A DNA stretch of 43,915 nt from assembly GCF_014357575.1 (NCBI RefSeq), contig NZ_JACONW010000034.1, forward strand, positions 1 through 43,915, written 5' to 3'. Under the pieces are notes generated by a model. It made no database searches. It saw only the letters and a program-made list of their open reading frames with translations, and had not been told where the DNA came from. Of the stretch, positions 33,188 to 42,761 are shown in pieces (position 1 is the stretch's first letter; every line of letters begins with the position of its first letter). The stretch comes from Pseudomonas folii (lineage in GTDB: Bacteria; Pseudomonadota; Gammaproteobacteria; Pseudomonadales; Pseudomonadaceae). The translations under genes were made by a program, and so were the position numbers.

Positions 33188-34338
33188 GAGGCTTTGCTCT
33201 GTTGGTTGGTGGCACTGGCGAAGCGGCGGATATCGAAAGGCGCAATCGAGGTGCTGGTGCTGCCGGTGCTGAGCAATTCGGCCATCACATCGCCCACACC
33301 GGGGCCGAGCTGAAAGCCGTGGCCGCAGAAGCCGAACGCGTAAAACAGGCCGTCGACAGTGCCGCTTTGGCCCATGACGGGCAGTGAGTCCGGCAGATAG
33401 CCTTCGATGCCGCTCCACACCCGAATGATATTCAGGTTGGCGACACCGGGCAGTAAGCGCCGCATCTGCTGCAATTGATTGATGGTGCTGCGTGGTTCGA
33501 CCACGGCCCGTTTGTTGATCATGTCCGGTTTGCTGCGAAAGCCGCCGCCAATGATGATGTTGCCGCGTGGGATCTGCCGGAAGTAGATCACCTCTTCGGC
33601 GATTTTGGTGTAAACGCCGATGACTGTCGGCAGGGCGTAGGGCACCGGTTCGGTCACCGCCATTTGCGGGCCGAAGGTATCCAGCGGCACCGGCTCGCCG
33701 AACTGAGTGGACAGCTTTTGTCCCCAGGCGCCTGCGGTGATCAGCAACTGATCGGCGCTGAACACGCGACCGTCGCCGGTGGTGACCTCAAACTGGTTGC
33801 CGACTTTCTGCACCTCGGTGACTTCGGTACGTTCTTCAATGCGCGCACCGGCCCGGATCGCTGCGCGGGCAAAAGCGGGCGCAGCCAGACGTGGATTGGC
33901 GTGACCATCGTGCGGGGCGTAAGACCCCCCTTTGACCACAGGCCCGAGAAACGGAAAGCGCTGATGCAGTTCGCGGCCACTGTAGATACGCAGATCCAGC
34001 TCACGGGCCTCGGGTGCTGCGGCATAGGCCTCCAGCTCAGCGATTTCATCCTCGCGATAGCAGACGCGCATGTGGCCGCTGGGCAAGAACTCCAGGTCTT
34101 CACCAATCAGCTCCGGCAGGCGGCCCCACAGCGCACGGGAGCGATTAGCCAATTCCAGTTGACCGAGGAAGCGGCCCTGACGCCGCACGTTGCCGAAGTT
34201 AACGCCGCTGGCGTACTGGCCAATCATGTCGCGCTCCAGCAGAGTCACCGACTGGCCACGCTGGCGCAGGAAGAACGCCGTGGCCGAGCCCATGAAGCCG
34301 CCGCCGACAATCAGTACATCGGATTTTTGCTGTTTCAT
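33184..34338 (-). CDS. FAD-dependent oxidase subunit, HcnC/opine-oxidase B-like
   Basis: The 384-residue DAO-family flavoprotein begins with the FAD loop VGGGFMGSATA and ends with the family GFCGHGFQLGPGVGDVMAELL. It is the catalytic subunit of three-part dehydrogenases such as hydrogen-cyanide synthase HcnABC, Agrobacterium opine oxidases and D-hydroxyproline dehydrogenase. These oxidise a secondary or primary C-N bond of an amino acid derivative. It overlaps both neighbours by four bases, as expected for subunits made in fixed ratio. It is not HcnC itself: the surrounding importer and deacylase have no place in cyanide formation. Confidence 0.87.
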   Translation of the reverse strand: MKQQKSDVLIVGGGFMGSATAFFLRQRGQSVTLLERDMIGQYASGVNFGNVRRQGRFLGQLELANRSRALWGRLPELIGEDLEFLPSGHMRVCYREDEIAELEAYAAAPEARELDLRIYSGRELHQRFPFLGPVVKGGSYAPHDGHANPRLAAPAFARAAIRAGARIEERTEVTEVQKVGNQFEVTTGDGRVFSADQLLITAGAWGQKLSTQFGEPVPLDTFGPQMAVTEPVPYALPTVIGVYTKIAEEVIYFRQIPRGNIIIGGGFRSKPDMINKRAVVEPRSTINQLQQMRRLLPGVANLNIIRVWSGIEGYLPDSLPVMGQSGTVDGLFYAFGFCGHGFQLGPGVGDVMAELLSTGSTSTSIAPFDIRRFASATNQQSKAS

Positions 34339-35711
34339 GACACGACCTCATCAGTAAGCATCGACAACGGCTTGATCGGTGCCTGACCGCGCTGGCGGCC
34401 GACCAGCTCCACGGCAACACCCGCTTCGGCGGCGATTACTTCTGCCCCGGCCTGGGAGCAATAACGCCCCTGGCAGCGGCCCATGCCGACCCGACTGAAG
34501 GCTTTGGCGCGGTTGACTTCACAGGCACCTTTTTCACGGACTACGCCACGTAGTTCGCCTGCGCTGATCATTTCGCAGCGGCAGACAATCGCTTCGTCAG
34601 GCAGCGCCCTGGCTTGTGCCGACGGCCACGGAAAGGCTTCGGCGAGCCCGACCCGGAAGCGATCCATGACGGCCAGCTGGCGCGTTTGCGTTTGCATCAC
34701 GGCGACATCTACCGGCAGTTTCAGGTCCTGCAGTACAGCCAGTGCAGCCAGACGTCCGGCTTGTTCGGCAGCGTCCGCGCCACGAATTTTTGCCCCGTCG
34801 CCTGCAGCATAAACACCGCTGACCGAGGTGCGGCCTGCTTCATCGACGTCCAGCAGCCACTGGCTGGAAACCTCGTCGAAGCGCAGGCGACACCCGGCCA
34901 GGTCGGCCAGTTGAGTTTCCGGTCGCAGGTGATAACCCAGCGCCACGGCATCGCAATCCAGCTGTTGCGGGTTGCCTTTGCCGTCTTTGAAACGCACGCC
35001 ACTGACACCGGTTTGAGCATCGCCCAGTACCTGTAAGGGCTCGATACCCAGGTGCACCGGCACCTTGGCGCTGCGCAAGCGTGCGATCAGTTTCATGCCT
35101 TCGAGCAGCACGCCGGGGCGCGCCAGCAATTTGGGCGTGGCCATGATCCGCTTGCTCAGCGGCGAGGTGTCCAACACCGCAGCGACGTCTGCTCCGGCCT
35201 TCACGTACTGGCTGGCGACCAAATACAGCAAGGGACCGCTGCCCATGAACACGACTTTGTGGCCGATGGAGACGGATTGCGCCTTGAGGGCAATCTGCGC
35301 GCCGCCGAGGCTGTAAGTCCCGGCCAGTTGCCAGCCGTTGATGGGCATCAGCCGGTCAGTGGCACCGGTGCAGAGAATCAGCGCGTCGTAGTTGAGCACT
35401 GAATGCTGGCCCTGATGGACGCAGCACAGTTGACCCTGGCTGAGGTTCCAGACCAGCGTATCGGGACGGTAATCGATGTGTTCGCGCAGGCGATCAAAAC
35501 TCTGGTGCAGATCACGCGCCTTGTCCGCCTCGGTGCCATACAGTGCCGCGTAATCGCGCTTGAAACCTTCAGGCTGACGACGATAGATCTGCCCGCCATC
35601 GCGGCGATTTTCATCGATCAGGATCGGCTTGATCCCGGCGGCGAGCAGCGTTTGGGCGCAACGCGTACCGGCTGGCCCGGCCCCTACTATGACTACCCGT
35701 GGAGTGGCCAT
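34335..35711 (-). CDS. FAD/NAD(P)-type flavoprotein subunit with C-terminal BFD [2Fe-2S] domain, HcnB/opine-oxidase A-like
   Basis: The 458-residue subunit has an N-terminal pyridine-nucleotide-disulfide-oxidoreductase fold with the FAD loop GAGPAGTRCAQ, a second nucleotide loop MGSGPLLYLVA and the GVYAAGDG flavin motif. The C-terminal BFD-like domain has CRC and, further on, CQGRYC, giving four cysteines for a [2Fe-2S] centre. In the HcnB/OoxA family this subunit passes electrons from the catalytic flavoprotein. The start lies 19 bases inside the small iron-sulfur subunit gene. Confidence 0.88.
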   Translation of the reverse strand: MATPRVVIVGAGPAGTRCAQTLLAAGIKPILIDENRRDGGQIYRRQPEGFKRDYAALYGTEADKARDLHQSFDRLREHIDYRPDTLVWNLSQGQLCCVHQGQHSVLNYDALILCTGATDRLMPINGWQLAGTYSLGGAQIALKAQSVSIGHKVVFMGSGPLLYLVASQYVKAGADVAAVLDTSPLSKRIMATPKLLARPGVLLEGMKLIARLRSAKVPVHLGIEPLQVLGDAQTGVSGVRFKDGKGNPQQLDCDAVALGYHLRPETQLADLAGCRLRFDEVSSQWLLDVDEAGRTSVSGVYAAGDGAKIRGADAAEQAGRLAALAVLQDLKLPVDVAVMQTQTRQLAVMDRFRVGLAEAFPWPSAQARALPDEAIVCRCEMISAGELRGVVREKGACEVNRAKAFSRVGMGRCQGRYCSQAGAEVIAAEAGVAVELVGRQRGQAPIKPLSMLTDEVVS

Positions 35712-36001
35712 GTCGCCTCCGGTTGTGTGGTGACAATATCCAGGCCTTCACGGGCTTCGCTGGAGCAGGCGCGCAAACGCTCGCCGGAACGGGTCCAGAC
35801 CCAACAGTCCTGACACGCACCCATCAGACAGAACCCCGCGCGACGGCCCGGATCGAACTCCGACTGGCGCAGCGAGACGCCCTGGGTCAGCAGCGCGACC
35901 ATCAAGGTGTCGCCCTGCAACGCTTCAATCGGTGCGCCGTCCACCACCAGGTTTACGGTGGTTCGGTCGCGCTCGCCCAGCCTTACAAAACGCCCGTTCA
36001 T
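35693..36001 (-). CDS. Small [2Fe-2S] subunit, HcnA/opine-oxidase C-like
   Basis: A 102-residue ferredoxin-like protein with C58-x4-C63-x2-C66-x12-C79, the complete ligand set for one [2Fe-2S] cluster, as in HcnA and the small subunits of opine and D-hydroxyproline dehydrogenases. The ATG at 36001 overlaps the stop of the ABC ATPase gene by four bases; the open frame continues upstream only as an antisense-like shadow. It is first of the three dehydrogenase subunits (A-B-C order), directly behind the importer genes. Confidence 0.88.
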   Translation of the reverse strand: MNGRFVRLGERDRTTVNLVVDGAPIEALQGDTLMVALLTQGVSLRQSEFDPGRRAGFCLMGACQDCWVWTRSGERLRACSSEAREGLDIVTTQPEATWPLHG

Positions 36002-37842
36002 GCGTAGGCTCCCACGGTCATGTTTTCCAGTTCCTGTTGATGTTGCCGCAGCTCGCTGCTGTCCAGATGGCAGAGCACCTGGCTGCCACCCGTGATCTCG
36101 CGGCGGCCAGGTGCGGTACGGTTGCACAAGCCTTCGACGCGTTGCGGGCAGCGGTTCAAAAAGGTACACAGTTCTCGCGTGTTGGTCGGCGCACTGATGG
36201 GCGGCAACGTACCGCAGGTGGTCGTGCCACAGGTTTCCAGCCAGCCCTGACGCAGCTCGGGCACCGAATGCACCAGCAAGTCGGTGTAGGGATGAAACGG
36301 TGTCTGGCTGAAGGATTCGCGGCTGCCTTCTTCGACCTTGTGACCGCTGTACATCACTACGATGTCGTCGCACAAGGCACGTACTGTGGAGATGTCATGG
36401 CTGATGAACAGGTAGGAAACACCCAGCTCTCGGCGTAAGTCGCCCAGCAATTCGAGAATCGCTGCACCGACCACAGTGTCCAGTGCCGACGTCACCTCAT
36501 CGCAGAGGATCAGGTCCGGTTTGGCGGCCAGTGCCCGGGCCAGATTGACCCGCTGCTTTTGTCCGCCGGACAGTTCACTGGGACGTCGTTCAGCCATGTC
36601 ACGGGGCAGGCGCACCAGGTCAAGCAATTCATCGACGCGCTGGCGCAAGGCTGCACCTTTCAGGTTGAAGTACATCTTCAACGGCCGACCGAGAATAGTG
36701 CTGATGCTGTGCATCGGATTGAGCGCGGTGTCGGCATTCTGGAACACCATTTGAATGCGCCGGAACTGATCGTCGGTACGCCCGGCCAGATCGCCTGAGA
36801 GCGGCTGCCCGTCGAATCTCAAATTGCCGCGCGCTGGATCAAGCAGCCCGGCCACGACCCGAGCCAGGGTAGACTTACCCGAGCCTGACTCACCGATTAC
36901 GCCAATCGCCTGACCCCGATGAATGGTCAGATCAATGTCTTCCAGCACGCGAATCATCGGCATGCCGTGCAGGTCTTTGTTGCCGTAACCGGCCGACATT
37001 TCGGTGATTGTCAGCAATGGTACATTCTGCGCGACCTCGCTGGCCGGGCGCAGTGTCGCGTCAGGTCGGGCTGCCGCAAGCAAGCTTCGGGTGTACGGAT
37101 GCTCCGGGCTTTTGAGCAAGGCTGTCGTGTCGCTTTGCTCAACAATCTGGCCGCCCTTGAGCACCACAATCTGATCGGCCATTTGTGCCACCACGGCCAA
37201 GTCATGAGACACGTAGACCGCCGTGGCACCGCGCTCGCGCACGACGCGTTTGAATGCACGCAGCACGTCGATCTGCGTCGTCACGTCCAGCGCTGTAGTA
37301 GGCTCGTCGAGAATTACCAGCAATGGATCGCTGATCAGCGCCATGGCTGCCATGACCCGTTGCAATTGGCCGCCGGAGACCTGGTGCGGGAAGCGCTGAC
37401 CAATGTGTTCAGGGTTGGGCAAAGACAGGTCTCGAAACAGCCCGATGGCCTTGGCTTCCAGTTCTGCGCGCTGGCCCAGACCATGAATCAACGCGCCTTC
37501 GATCACTTGGTCGATCAGTCTTTTCGCCGGATTGAACGCTGCAGCTGCGCTTTGTGCAATGTAGGAAACCCGATTGCCGCGCAGTCCTTGCAGGGTGCTT
37601 TCGGGCAATTCGAGCATGTTGTGCTCGGCGATCTGCACCGTGCCACTGGCCAGGCGGCAGCCGCGTCGGGCATAGCCGAGCAAGGCCAGCGCGATCGTGG
37701 TTTTGCCTGATCCGGACTCGCCGATCAGCGCCAGCACTTCACCTTTTTCCAGGGCGAAGCTCACGCCTTTGACAATCTCGATGTCGCCGCTGTCTGCGCT
37801 GGCGACCACCCGCAGGTCCTGGACCTTGATCAATTGGCTCAT
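35998..37842 (-). CDS. Peptide/opine ABC transporter, fused double ATPase
   Basis: The 614-residue protein contains two complete ABC ATPase domains of DppD and DppF type in one chain. Domain 1: Walker A GESGSGKT at 41-48, signature VSGGQLQRV, Walker B LLVILDEPT. Domain 2: GESGSGKST, LSGGQKQRV, LILCDEVTSALD. A C-terminal oligopeptide-type extension with several cysteines (CGTTTCGTLP, ELCTFLNRCP, GLCNR) follows, as in Dpp ATPases that bind an iron-sulfur cluster. GGAGGG precedes the ATG. It is one base from the preceding permease gene. Confidence 0.93.
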   Translation of the reverse strand: MSQLIKVQDLRVVASADSGDIEIVKGVSFALEKGEVLALIGESGSGKTTIALALLGYARRGCRLASGTVQIAEHNMLELPESTLQGLRGNRVSYIAQSAAAAFNPAKRLIDQVIEGALIHGLGQRAELEAKAIGLFRDLSLPNPEHIGQRFPHQVSGGQLQRVMAAMALISDPLLVILDEPTTALDVTTQIDVLRAFKRVVRERGATAVYVSHDLAVVAQMADQIVVLKGGQIVEQSDTTALLKSPEHPYTRSLLAAARPDATLRPASEVAQNVPLLTITEMSAGYGNKDLHGMPMIRVLEDIDLTIHRGQAIGVIGESGSGKSTLARVVAGLLDPARGNLRFDGQPLSGDLAGRTDDQFRRIQMVFQNADTALNPMHSISTILGRPLKMYFNLKGAALRQRVDELLDLVRLPRDMAERRPSELSGGQKQRVNLARALAAKPDLILCDEVTSALDTVVGAAILELLGDLRRELGVSYLFISHDISTVRALCDDIVVMYSGHKVEEGSRESFSQTPFHPYTDLLVHSVPELRQGWLETCGTTTCGTLPPISAPTNTRELCTFLNRCPQRVEGLCNRTAPGRREITGGSQVLCHLDSSELRQHQQELENMTVGAYA

Positions 37843-37843
37843 A

Positions 37844-38719
37844 TCAATGCCCTCCGGAACGTCGGCTGCGCCGCGACGAGAGCCTGTCGATGAACAGATT
37901 CACACCGATTGTCAGCGTGCCGATGGCCAGCGCCGGAATCACGATGGCGGGCGCGCCTTGATTTAGGCCGCCGATGTTTTCCCGGACCAGCGAGCCGAGG
38001 TCGGCGTCGGGCGGTTGAACGCCAAGGCCGAGAAAACTCATGCCGCTGAGCAGCAATACAATGAAGCCGAAGCGCAGGCCCAGATCGGTCAGGACCGGGT
38101 TGAGCATGTTCGGCAGGATCTCCACGCAGGCGATGTACAAGCGGCGCTCGCCGCGGGTGCGAGCGACCTGCACGTACTCCAGCGCCTCGATGTTGACCGC
38201 CAGACTGCGGGCGATACGGAATGCGCCGGGCGCAAAGCTCAGCACCGCCGTGGTGATCAGCAACGTGACCGATGAACCAAACGCAGAGACCATGATCAGC
38301 GCCAGCATCTTGCTGGGAATCGAAATGAAGGCGTCCATCAAGCGGCTGATCACTTCATCCAGCCATTTCGGCACCACCACCGCGAGCAGCGCCAGGCTGG
38401 TGCCCAGACCGCTCGCCAGCACTGCGGAAATCAGCGCCAGGCCGACAGTGAAACGCGACCCGGCCAGCACCCGGCTGAGCATGTCGCGGCCCAGATAGTC
38501 GGTGCCGAAGGGGTAGGTGCCACTGATGCTGTCGAAGACGTTGCTGGACACCACTTCACCGACTGGATGGGGGGCCAGCCATACCCCGAACAGCGCCACC
38601 AGCAACCAGAAGATGCACACGAATGCACCTGCCAGCCCCAGCCAGGATGTGCTGTGAGCGACCTTGCCTACTGACAGATCAGGAGAGGATGGCGTCGATT
38701 TTACAATGAGGTTATTCAT
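37844..38719 (-). CDS. Peptide/opine ABC transporter permease, DppC-like
   Basis: A 291-residue inner-membrane permease with about six helices, the N-terminal OppC segment around HPVGEVV and YPFGTDYLGRDMLSR, and the EAA loop in EYVQVARTRGERRLYIACVE. The ATG at 38719 overlaps the stop of the partner permease (ATGA) and is preferred over one twelve codons upstream. It pairs with the DppB-like permease. Confidence 0.92.
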   Translation of the reverse strand: MNNLIVKSTPSSPDLSVGKVAHSTSWLGLAGAFVCIFWLLVALFGVWLAPHPVGEVVSSNVFDSISGTYPFGTDYLGRDMLSRVLAGSRFTVGLALISAVLASGLGTSLALLAVVVPKWLDEVISRLMDAFISIPSKMLALIMVSAFGSSVTLLITTAVLSFAPGAFRIARSLAVNIEALEYVQVARTRGERRLYIACVEILPNMLNPVLTDLGLRFGFIVLLLSGMSFLGLGVQPPDADLGSLVRENIGGLNQGAPAIVIPALAIGTLTIGVNLFIDRLSSRRSRRSGGH

Positions 38720-39672
38720 TGGGTTCTCAGCCTCGGGTTGGAGAGGATTGCGCACAGGTCGGCTATCAGCACCAGGCCCAGATACGCCGAGCAGAACAAC
38801 ATGGTGCAGGCTTGCACCAGGGCCATGTCCCGGTTAGTCACAGCGTCGACCATCAAACTGGCGACACCCGGATAGTTGAAGATCGTCTCGACAATGACCA
38901 CACCACCGAGCAAATACGACAGGCTCAACGCGATGGCGTTGGCGATGGGGCCGATGGCATTGGGCAAAGCATGGCGCAACACGACGCGGACGGGGCTGAC
39001 GCCTTTCAGGCGGGCCATCTCCACGTAAGGGCTGTCCAGTTGATCGATGACGGCCGCGCGGGTCATGCGTGCCATTTGCGCGACGATCACGCAGCACAGG
39101 GTCATCACCGGCAGCGCATAAGTGCGGATGAATTCCAGAGGGGAGTGGGTATCACTGGCATAGGACAAGGCCGACAGCCAGCCCAGGTTAACCGCGAAGA
39201 TCAGCACCGCGAGGGTTGCCACCAGGAACTCCGGAACGGCAACCAGCGCCAGGGTGATGAAACTCAGCGCGCTGTCCAGACGCCCGCCACGGCCCATGGC
39301 CGAACCGATACCCAGCACCAGCGCGACCGGCACGGACACCAGCGCCGTGGCCCCGGCCAGCATCAAGGTATTGGGGAAGCGCCCGCCGACCAGTTCGGCA
39401 ACCGACATGGCGTTGGACGCTGACTCACCAAAATTGCCACTGAGCAGGTTCATCAACCAGCTCAGGTAGCGCACCACACCCGGCTGATCCAGGCCCATTT
39501 TTATCCGCAATGCCGCGACCTGTTCAGGCGTCGCGAATTGCCCGAGGGCTGCTTGAGCCGCGTCACCGGGTAGCACCGCCGTAATGGCGAAGACCACCAT
39601 GGAAACGATCAGCAGGGTCAGGATCGCAGCGCCGAAGCGTCTGCCGATCAACCAAAGTGTGTTGCTATTCAT
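38716..39672 (-). CDS. Peptide/opine ABC transporter permease, DppB-like
   Basis: A 318-residue inner-membrane permease with six predicted helices; the first, after RRFGAAILTLLIVSMVVF, is typical of DppB/OppB, and the EAA loop reads YVEMARLKGVSPVRVVLRHA. GGAG lies about 8 bases before the ATG. The binding-protein gene ends 34 bases upstream. Confidence 0.93.
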   Translation of the reverse strand: MNSNTLWLIGRRFGAAILTLLIVSMVVFAITAVLPGDAAQAALGQFATPEQVAALRIKMGLDQPGVVRYLSWLMNLLSGNFGESASNAMSVAELVGGRFPNTLMLAGATALVSVPVALVLGIGSAMGRGGRLDSALSFITLALVAVPEFLVATLAVLIFAVNLGWLSALSYASDTHSPLEFIRTYALPVMTLCCVIVAQMARMTRAAVIDQLDSPYVEMARLKGVSPVRVVLRHALPNAIGPIANAIALSLSYLLGGVVIVETIFNYPGVASLMVDAVTNRDMALVQACTMLFCSAYLGLVLIADLCAILSNPRLRTQ

Positions 39673-39706
39673 GGCATTGCTCCGGCAAAAGAAAAGCTAC
39701 CCGCAA

Positions 39707-41344
39707 TCAAGCGTCCAGCCAGATCTGCTCGCTGAACATGTAGCCCATGAAGCCGCCGAGCGGGTTGCTGCCATAGCCTTTGATGCGCTTGTCGACACCG
39801 TCGATGTTGCTGATGAACACCGGTATGCCGATCCCACAATGGTCGTGAACCAAGGTTTGCATGTCGCCATACATCTTGGTGCGCTTGGCTTCATCGGTTT
39901 CGCCGCGTGCCAGCATCAGCAACTGATCGAACTGGTCGTTCTTCCAGGCCGATTCGTTCCATGGAGCCGAGGACTGGAAGAACTGCGAGAAGATCACGTC
40001 AGCGTTCGGCCGCGGGTTGATGTTGCCGAAGCTCAGCGGGTGCTTCATCCAGTGGTTGGACCAGTAGCCATCGCTGGGCAAGCGGTTGACGTTGAGGGTC
40101 AGGCCTGCTTCCTTGGCGGATTGTTGCAGCAGCACTGCAATGTCCACAGAGCCAGTGGCAGCAGGGGAGGCGGCCACGGCCATCGTAATTTTTTCCATAC
40201 CGGCTTTTTTCAGGTGGAAACGGGCTTTTTCCGGGTCATACATACGCTGCGGCAAATCAGCATTGAAGTAGCGTGAGCCTGGGGAGATCGGTGTGTCGTT
40301 ACCCACGCGGGCGTAACCCCGGAACACCGCCGATTTGACCTGTTCTCGATCCAGCAGGTACTTCATGGCCAGAGTGAAGTCCGGGTTTTGTCCCGGCATC
40401 TGGTCCTGACGAATGATCAGGTCGGTGTAGTTGCCCGACGGTGCATCGAACACGCTGTGCTTGGCGCTCGCGGCAATACGTGCGGTGGAGCGTGGGTTGA
40501 CCTCGTTGATCAGATGGACGTCGCCGGACAGTAGCGCGTTGACCCGCGAAGGCTCGTCGCCAATGGCGATGAATTCGATTTCGTCCAGATACGGCAGGCC
40601 CGGCTTCCAGTAGTTCGGGTTACGCACGCTGATCGAACGCACGCCCGGCTTGAATTCCTTGACCTTGAACGGTCCGGTGCCGATGCCCTGATTGAAGTCG
40701 GTGGTGCCTTCCGGAACGATCAACAGGTGCGACACCGCCAGAATCGACGGCAGTTCGGCGTTGGCGGCGCTGAGGCGGATCTGTACTTCGTTTGCGCCAG
40801 TGGCTTTGACTTCGCTGACCTGAGCCATCAACGGCATGACTTTGGAACCGGTCAGCGGGTCTTTGTGGCGGTTCAATGAGAACACCACGTCAGCCGGGGT
40901 CAGGGGTTTGCCGTTGTGGAACGTCACGTCTTTGCGCAGGGTGACGGTCCACAGGGTGGCGTCGCTGCTTTCGATGCGCTCGGCCAGTTCCATCTGCGGT
41001 ACCAGATGTGAGTCGAAGCGAGTCAGGCCGTTGTAGAACATGAAGTGGCGAACATAGTCAGTGGACAGTGCGCCTTTGGCGGGATCGAGGGTGTCAGCGG
41101 TAGAACTGGACATGCCTGCTACACGAATACGCCCGCCGGGTTTGCCCTTGCCTGGCGCTGCCGCTTCGTCGGCGAAGACTTTGCCCGCGGCACCGAACAG
41201 ACTCGTCGCACCGCTGGCGACGACGCCGGCAACGCCCAGCATACGTAATGCATCACGACGTGAAAGACCGCGATTGAGCCCTTCGAATACGCGCAGGCTG
41301 TCCTGGCCTGAGATCAATGGGAAATCGTCTTTGTTGTCAGCCAT
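39707..41344 (-). CDS. ABC transporter substrate-binding protein, SBP family 5, Tat-exported
   Basis: The 545-residue periplasmic receptor of the importer belongs to the peptide/nickel/opine-binding family 5 (TLDPAKG near the start, GTGPFKVKEF, LDREQVKSAVFRGYA, RMYDPEKARFHLKKAGM). Its export signal is twin-arginine: L-S-R29-R30-D followed by a moderately hydrophobic stretch to about residue 58. Tat export of an SBP is less common than Sec. The long N-region before RR is acidic and unusual but continuous. It gives substrate specificity to the downstream permeases and ATPase; the ligand cannot be inferred. Confidence 0.92.
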   Translation of the reverse strand: MADNKDDFPLISGQDSLRVFEGLNRGLSRRDALRMLGVAGVVASGATSLFGAAGKVFADEAAAPGKGKPGGRIRVAGMSSSTADTLDPAKGALSTDYVRHFMFYNGLTRFDSHLVPQMELAERIESSDATLWTVTLRKDVTFHNGKPLTPADVVFSLNRHKDPLTGSKVMPLMAQVSEVKATGANEVQIRLSAANAELPSILAVSHLLIVPEGTTDFNQGIGTGPFKVKEFKPGVRSISVRNPNYWKPGLPYLDEIEFIAIGDEPSRVNALLSGDVHLINEVNPRSTARIAASAKHSVFDAPSGNYTDLIIRQDQMPGQNPDFTLAMKYLLDREQVKSAVFRGYARVGNDTPISPGSRYFNADLPQRMYDPEKARFHLKKAGMEKITMAVAASPAATGSVDIAVLLQQSAKEAGLTLNVNRLPSDGYWSNHWMKHPLSFGNINPRPNADVIFSQFFQSSAPWNESAWKNDQFDQLLMLARGETDEAKRTKMYGDMQTLVHDHCGIGIPVFISNIDGVDKRIKGYGSNPLGGFMGYMFSEQIWLDA

Positions 41345-41438
41345 ATCAGTTCTACCTGTCGATTAAGGGAATGCATGAGTTGCCCACGGTTGACCGGAGC
41401 GTCCTTGAAACGCACACAACGACGGTTAAGCAAAAAAT

Positions 41439-42713
41439 CTAATGCCGGGCATCCTGAAAGCGGTACCACGCGCCCACCAACGGCAGAAACCACGGGGTGC
41501 CGAAATGCCCGGGGACGGCTGGCCAGTCCAGCTCGCGCCACGGGTTGGCTTGCGGATTGCCATCCATGACGTCGGCCATGACCTGGCCCATGTGTACGGA
41601 CATCTGCACGCCGTGGCCGCTGTAGCCCATGGAGTAAAAAACGCCTTCATGTTCACCCGCGCGCGGCAAACGGTCGGAGGTCATGTCCACCAGACCGCCC
41701 CAGCAGTAATCCACTTTGACGTTTGCCAGTTGCGGGAACATCTGCACCATGGCGGCTTGCAGCACCTTGCCGCTTTTCGCGTCAGAGGTGGCATTGGACA
41801 TGGCGAAGCGGGCCCGGCCGCCGAACAGCAAGCGGTTATCCGGCGTCAGGCGGAAGTAATTGCCGATCATGCGGCTGGTTACGTAGGCGCGATGCTGTGG
41901 CAGCAATTGATCGATCAAAGCCTGAGGCAGCACCTCGGTGGCAATCACGAAACTCCCCACCGGCACGATGCGCCGCCGATACCAGCCTGGGCCGCCATGC
42001 TGGCAAGCACCGGTCGCCAGCAGGATCTGCCTGGCCTGAATAGAACCTTTGGTGGTATTAAGCAGATAGCCTGAAGCGTTGGCTTTCCAGTTTTTGACCG
42101 CGGCACCCTGAAAAACCTGCGCGCCGTGACGCACGGCAGCCTCGGCCAGCCCGACGCCAAATCGCCCGACATGCATCTGCACACCGTTGCGCTGCAGCAG
42201 ACCGCCGTGGAATTCGGCAGAGTCCACCTCGGCGCGTGTCTCTTGGGCAGACAGCAGTTCGACATCCGCGTCCACTTCGCGACGAATCAGCTCGCAGGTG
42301 CGGGCCATACTGTCGAAATGCATGGGTTTGGCAGCCAGCTTCAGCTTGCCGTTACGCGTCATGTCACAGGCAATCTGCTCCTGCTCGACCAAGGTGACGA
42401 CACTCTTCACCGCGCTTTCATACGCCAGGTAATACGCGCGAGCCTGGTCGGCGCCAAGGCTTGCTGTCAGCGCCGAGTAATCCTGCGCTACGCCGGTATT
42501 GCACTGTCCGCCGTTGCGGCCGGACGCTTCGCCGATCACTCGGTCAGCCTCCAGCACCACCACACTGGCACCCTTCATCGCCAGGGCGCGCGCCGCCGAC
42601 AGACCGGTGAAACCGCCCCCGACAATGGCGACGTCCACCTGGCCTTGCACCGCGCCGGTCTGTGCCCCGGTAAAAGCCGGTGCGGTATCAAGCCAGTAGG
42701 ATTCACTTCGCAT
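41439..42713 (-). CDS. FAD-dependent amine/amino-acid oxidase (DAO family, PuuB-like)
   Basis: The 424-residue flavoprotein has the FAD loop VGGGFTGLSAARAL near residue 32, the ASGRNGGQCNTG segment shared with gamma-glutamylputrescine oxidase and related enzymes, and the C-terminal YSMGYSGHGVQMSVHMGQ. It differs from the DAO-like catalytic subunit at 33184-34338, so the operon holds two separate C-N oxidases. Located between the HAD gene (48-base gap) and the binding protein gene (94-base gap). The substrate is probably an amine or N-alkyl amino acid; a polyamine link is not supported by other genes here. Confidence 0.87.
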   Translation of the reverse strand: MRSESYWLDTAPAFTGAQTGAVQGQVDVAIVGGGFTGLSAARALAMKGASVVVLEADRVIGEASGRNGGQCNTGVAQDYSALTASLGADQARAYYLAYESAVKSVVTLVEQEQIACDMTRNGKLKLAAKPMHFDSMARTCELIRREVDADVELLSAQETRAEVDSAEFHGGLLQRNGVQMHVGRFGVGLAEAAVRHGAQVFQGAAVKNWKANASGYLLNTTKGSIQARQILLATGACQHGGPGWYRRRIVPVGSFVIATEVLPQALIDQLLPQHRAYVTSRMIGNYFRLTPDNRLLFGGRARFAMSNATSDAKSGKVLQAAMVQMFPQLANVKVDYCWGGLVDMTSDRLPRAGEHEGVFYSMGYSGHGVQMSVHMGQVMADVMDGNPQANPWRELDWPAVPGHFGTPWFLPLVGAWYRFQDARH

Positions 42714-42761
42714 GTCGCTGTCCTTACCTGTGGCGTTGCCGGAAACCGTGGGTGATGAAGA

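Noticed and set aside
33184..36001. Hydrogen-cyanide synthase hcnABC
   Set aside because: Subunit order and cofactors fit, but the genes are embedded with an ABC importer and a deacylase; the wider opine/D-hydroxyproline dehydrogenase family is a better label.
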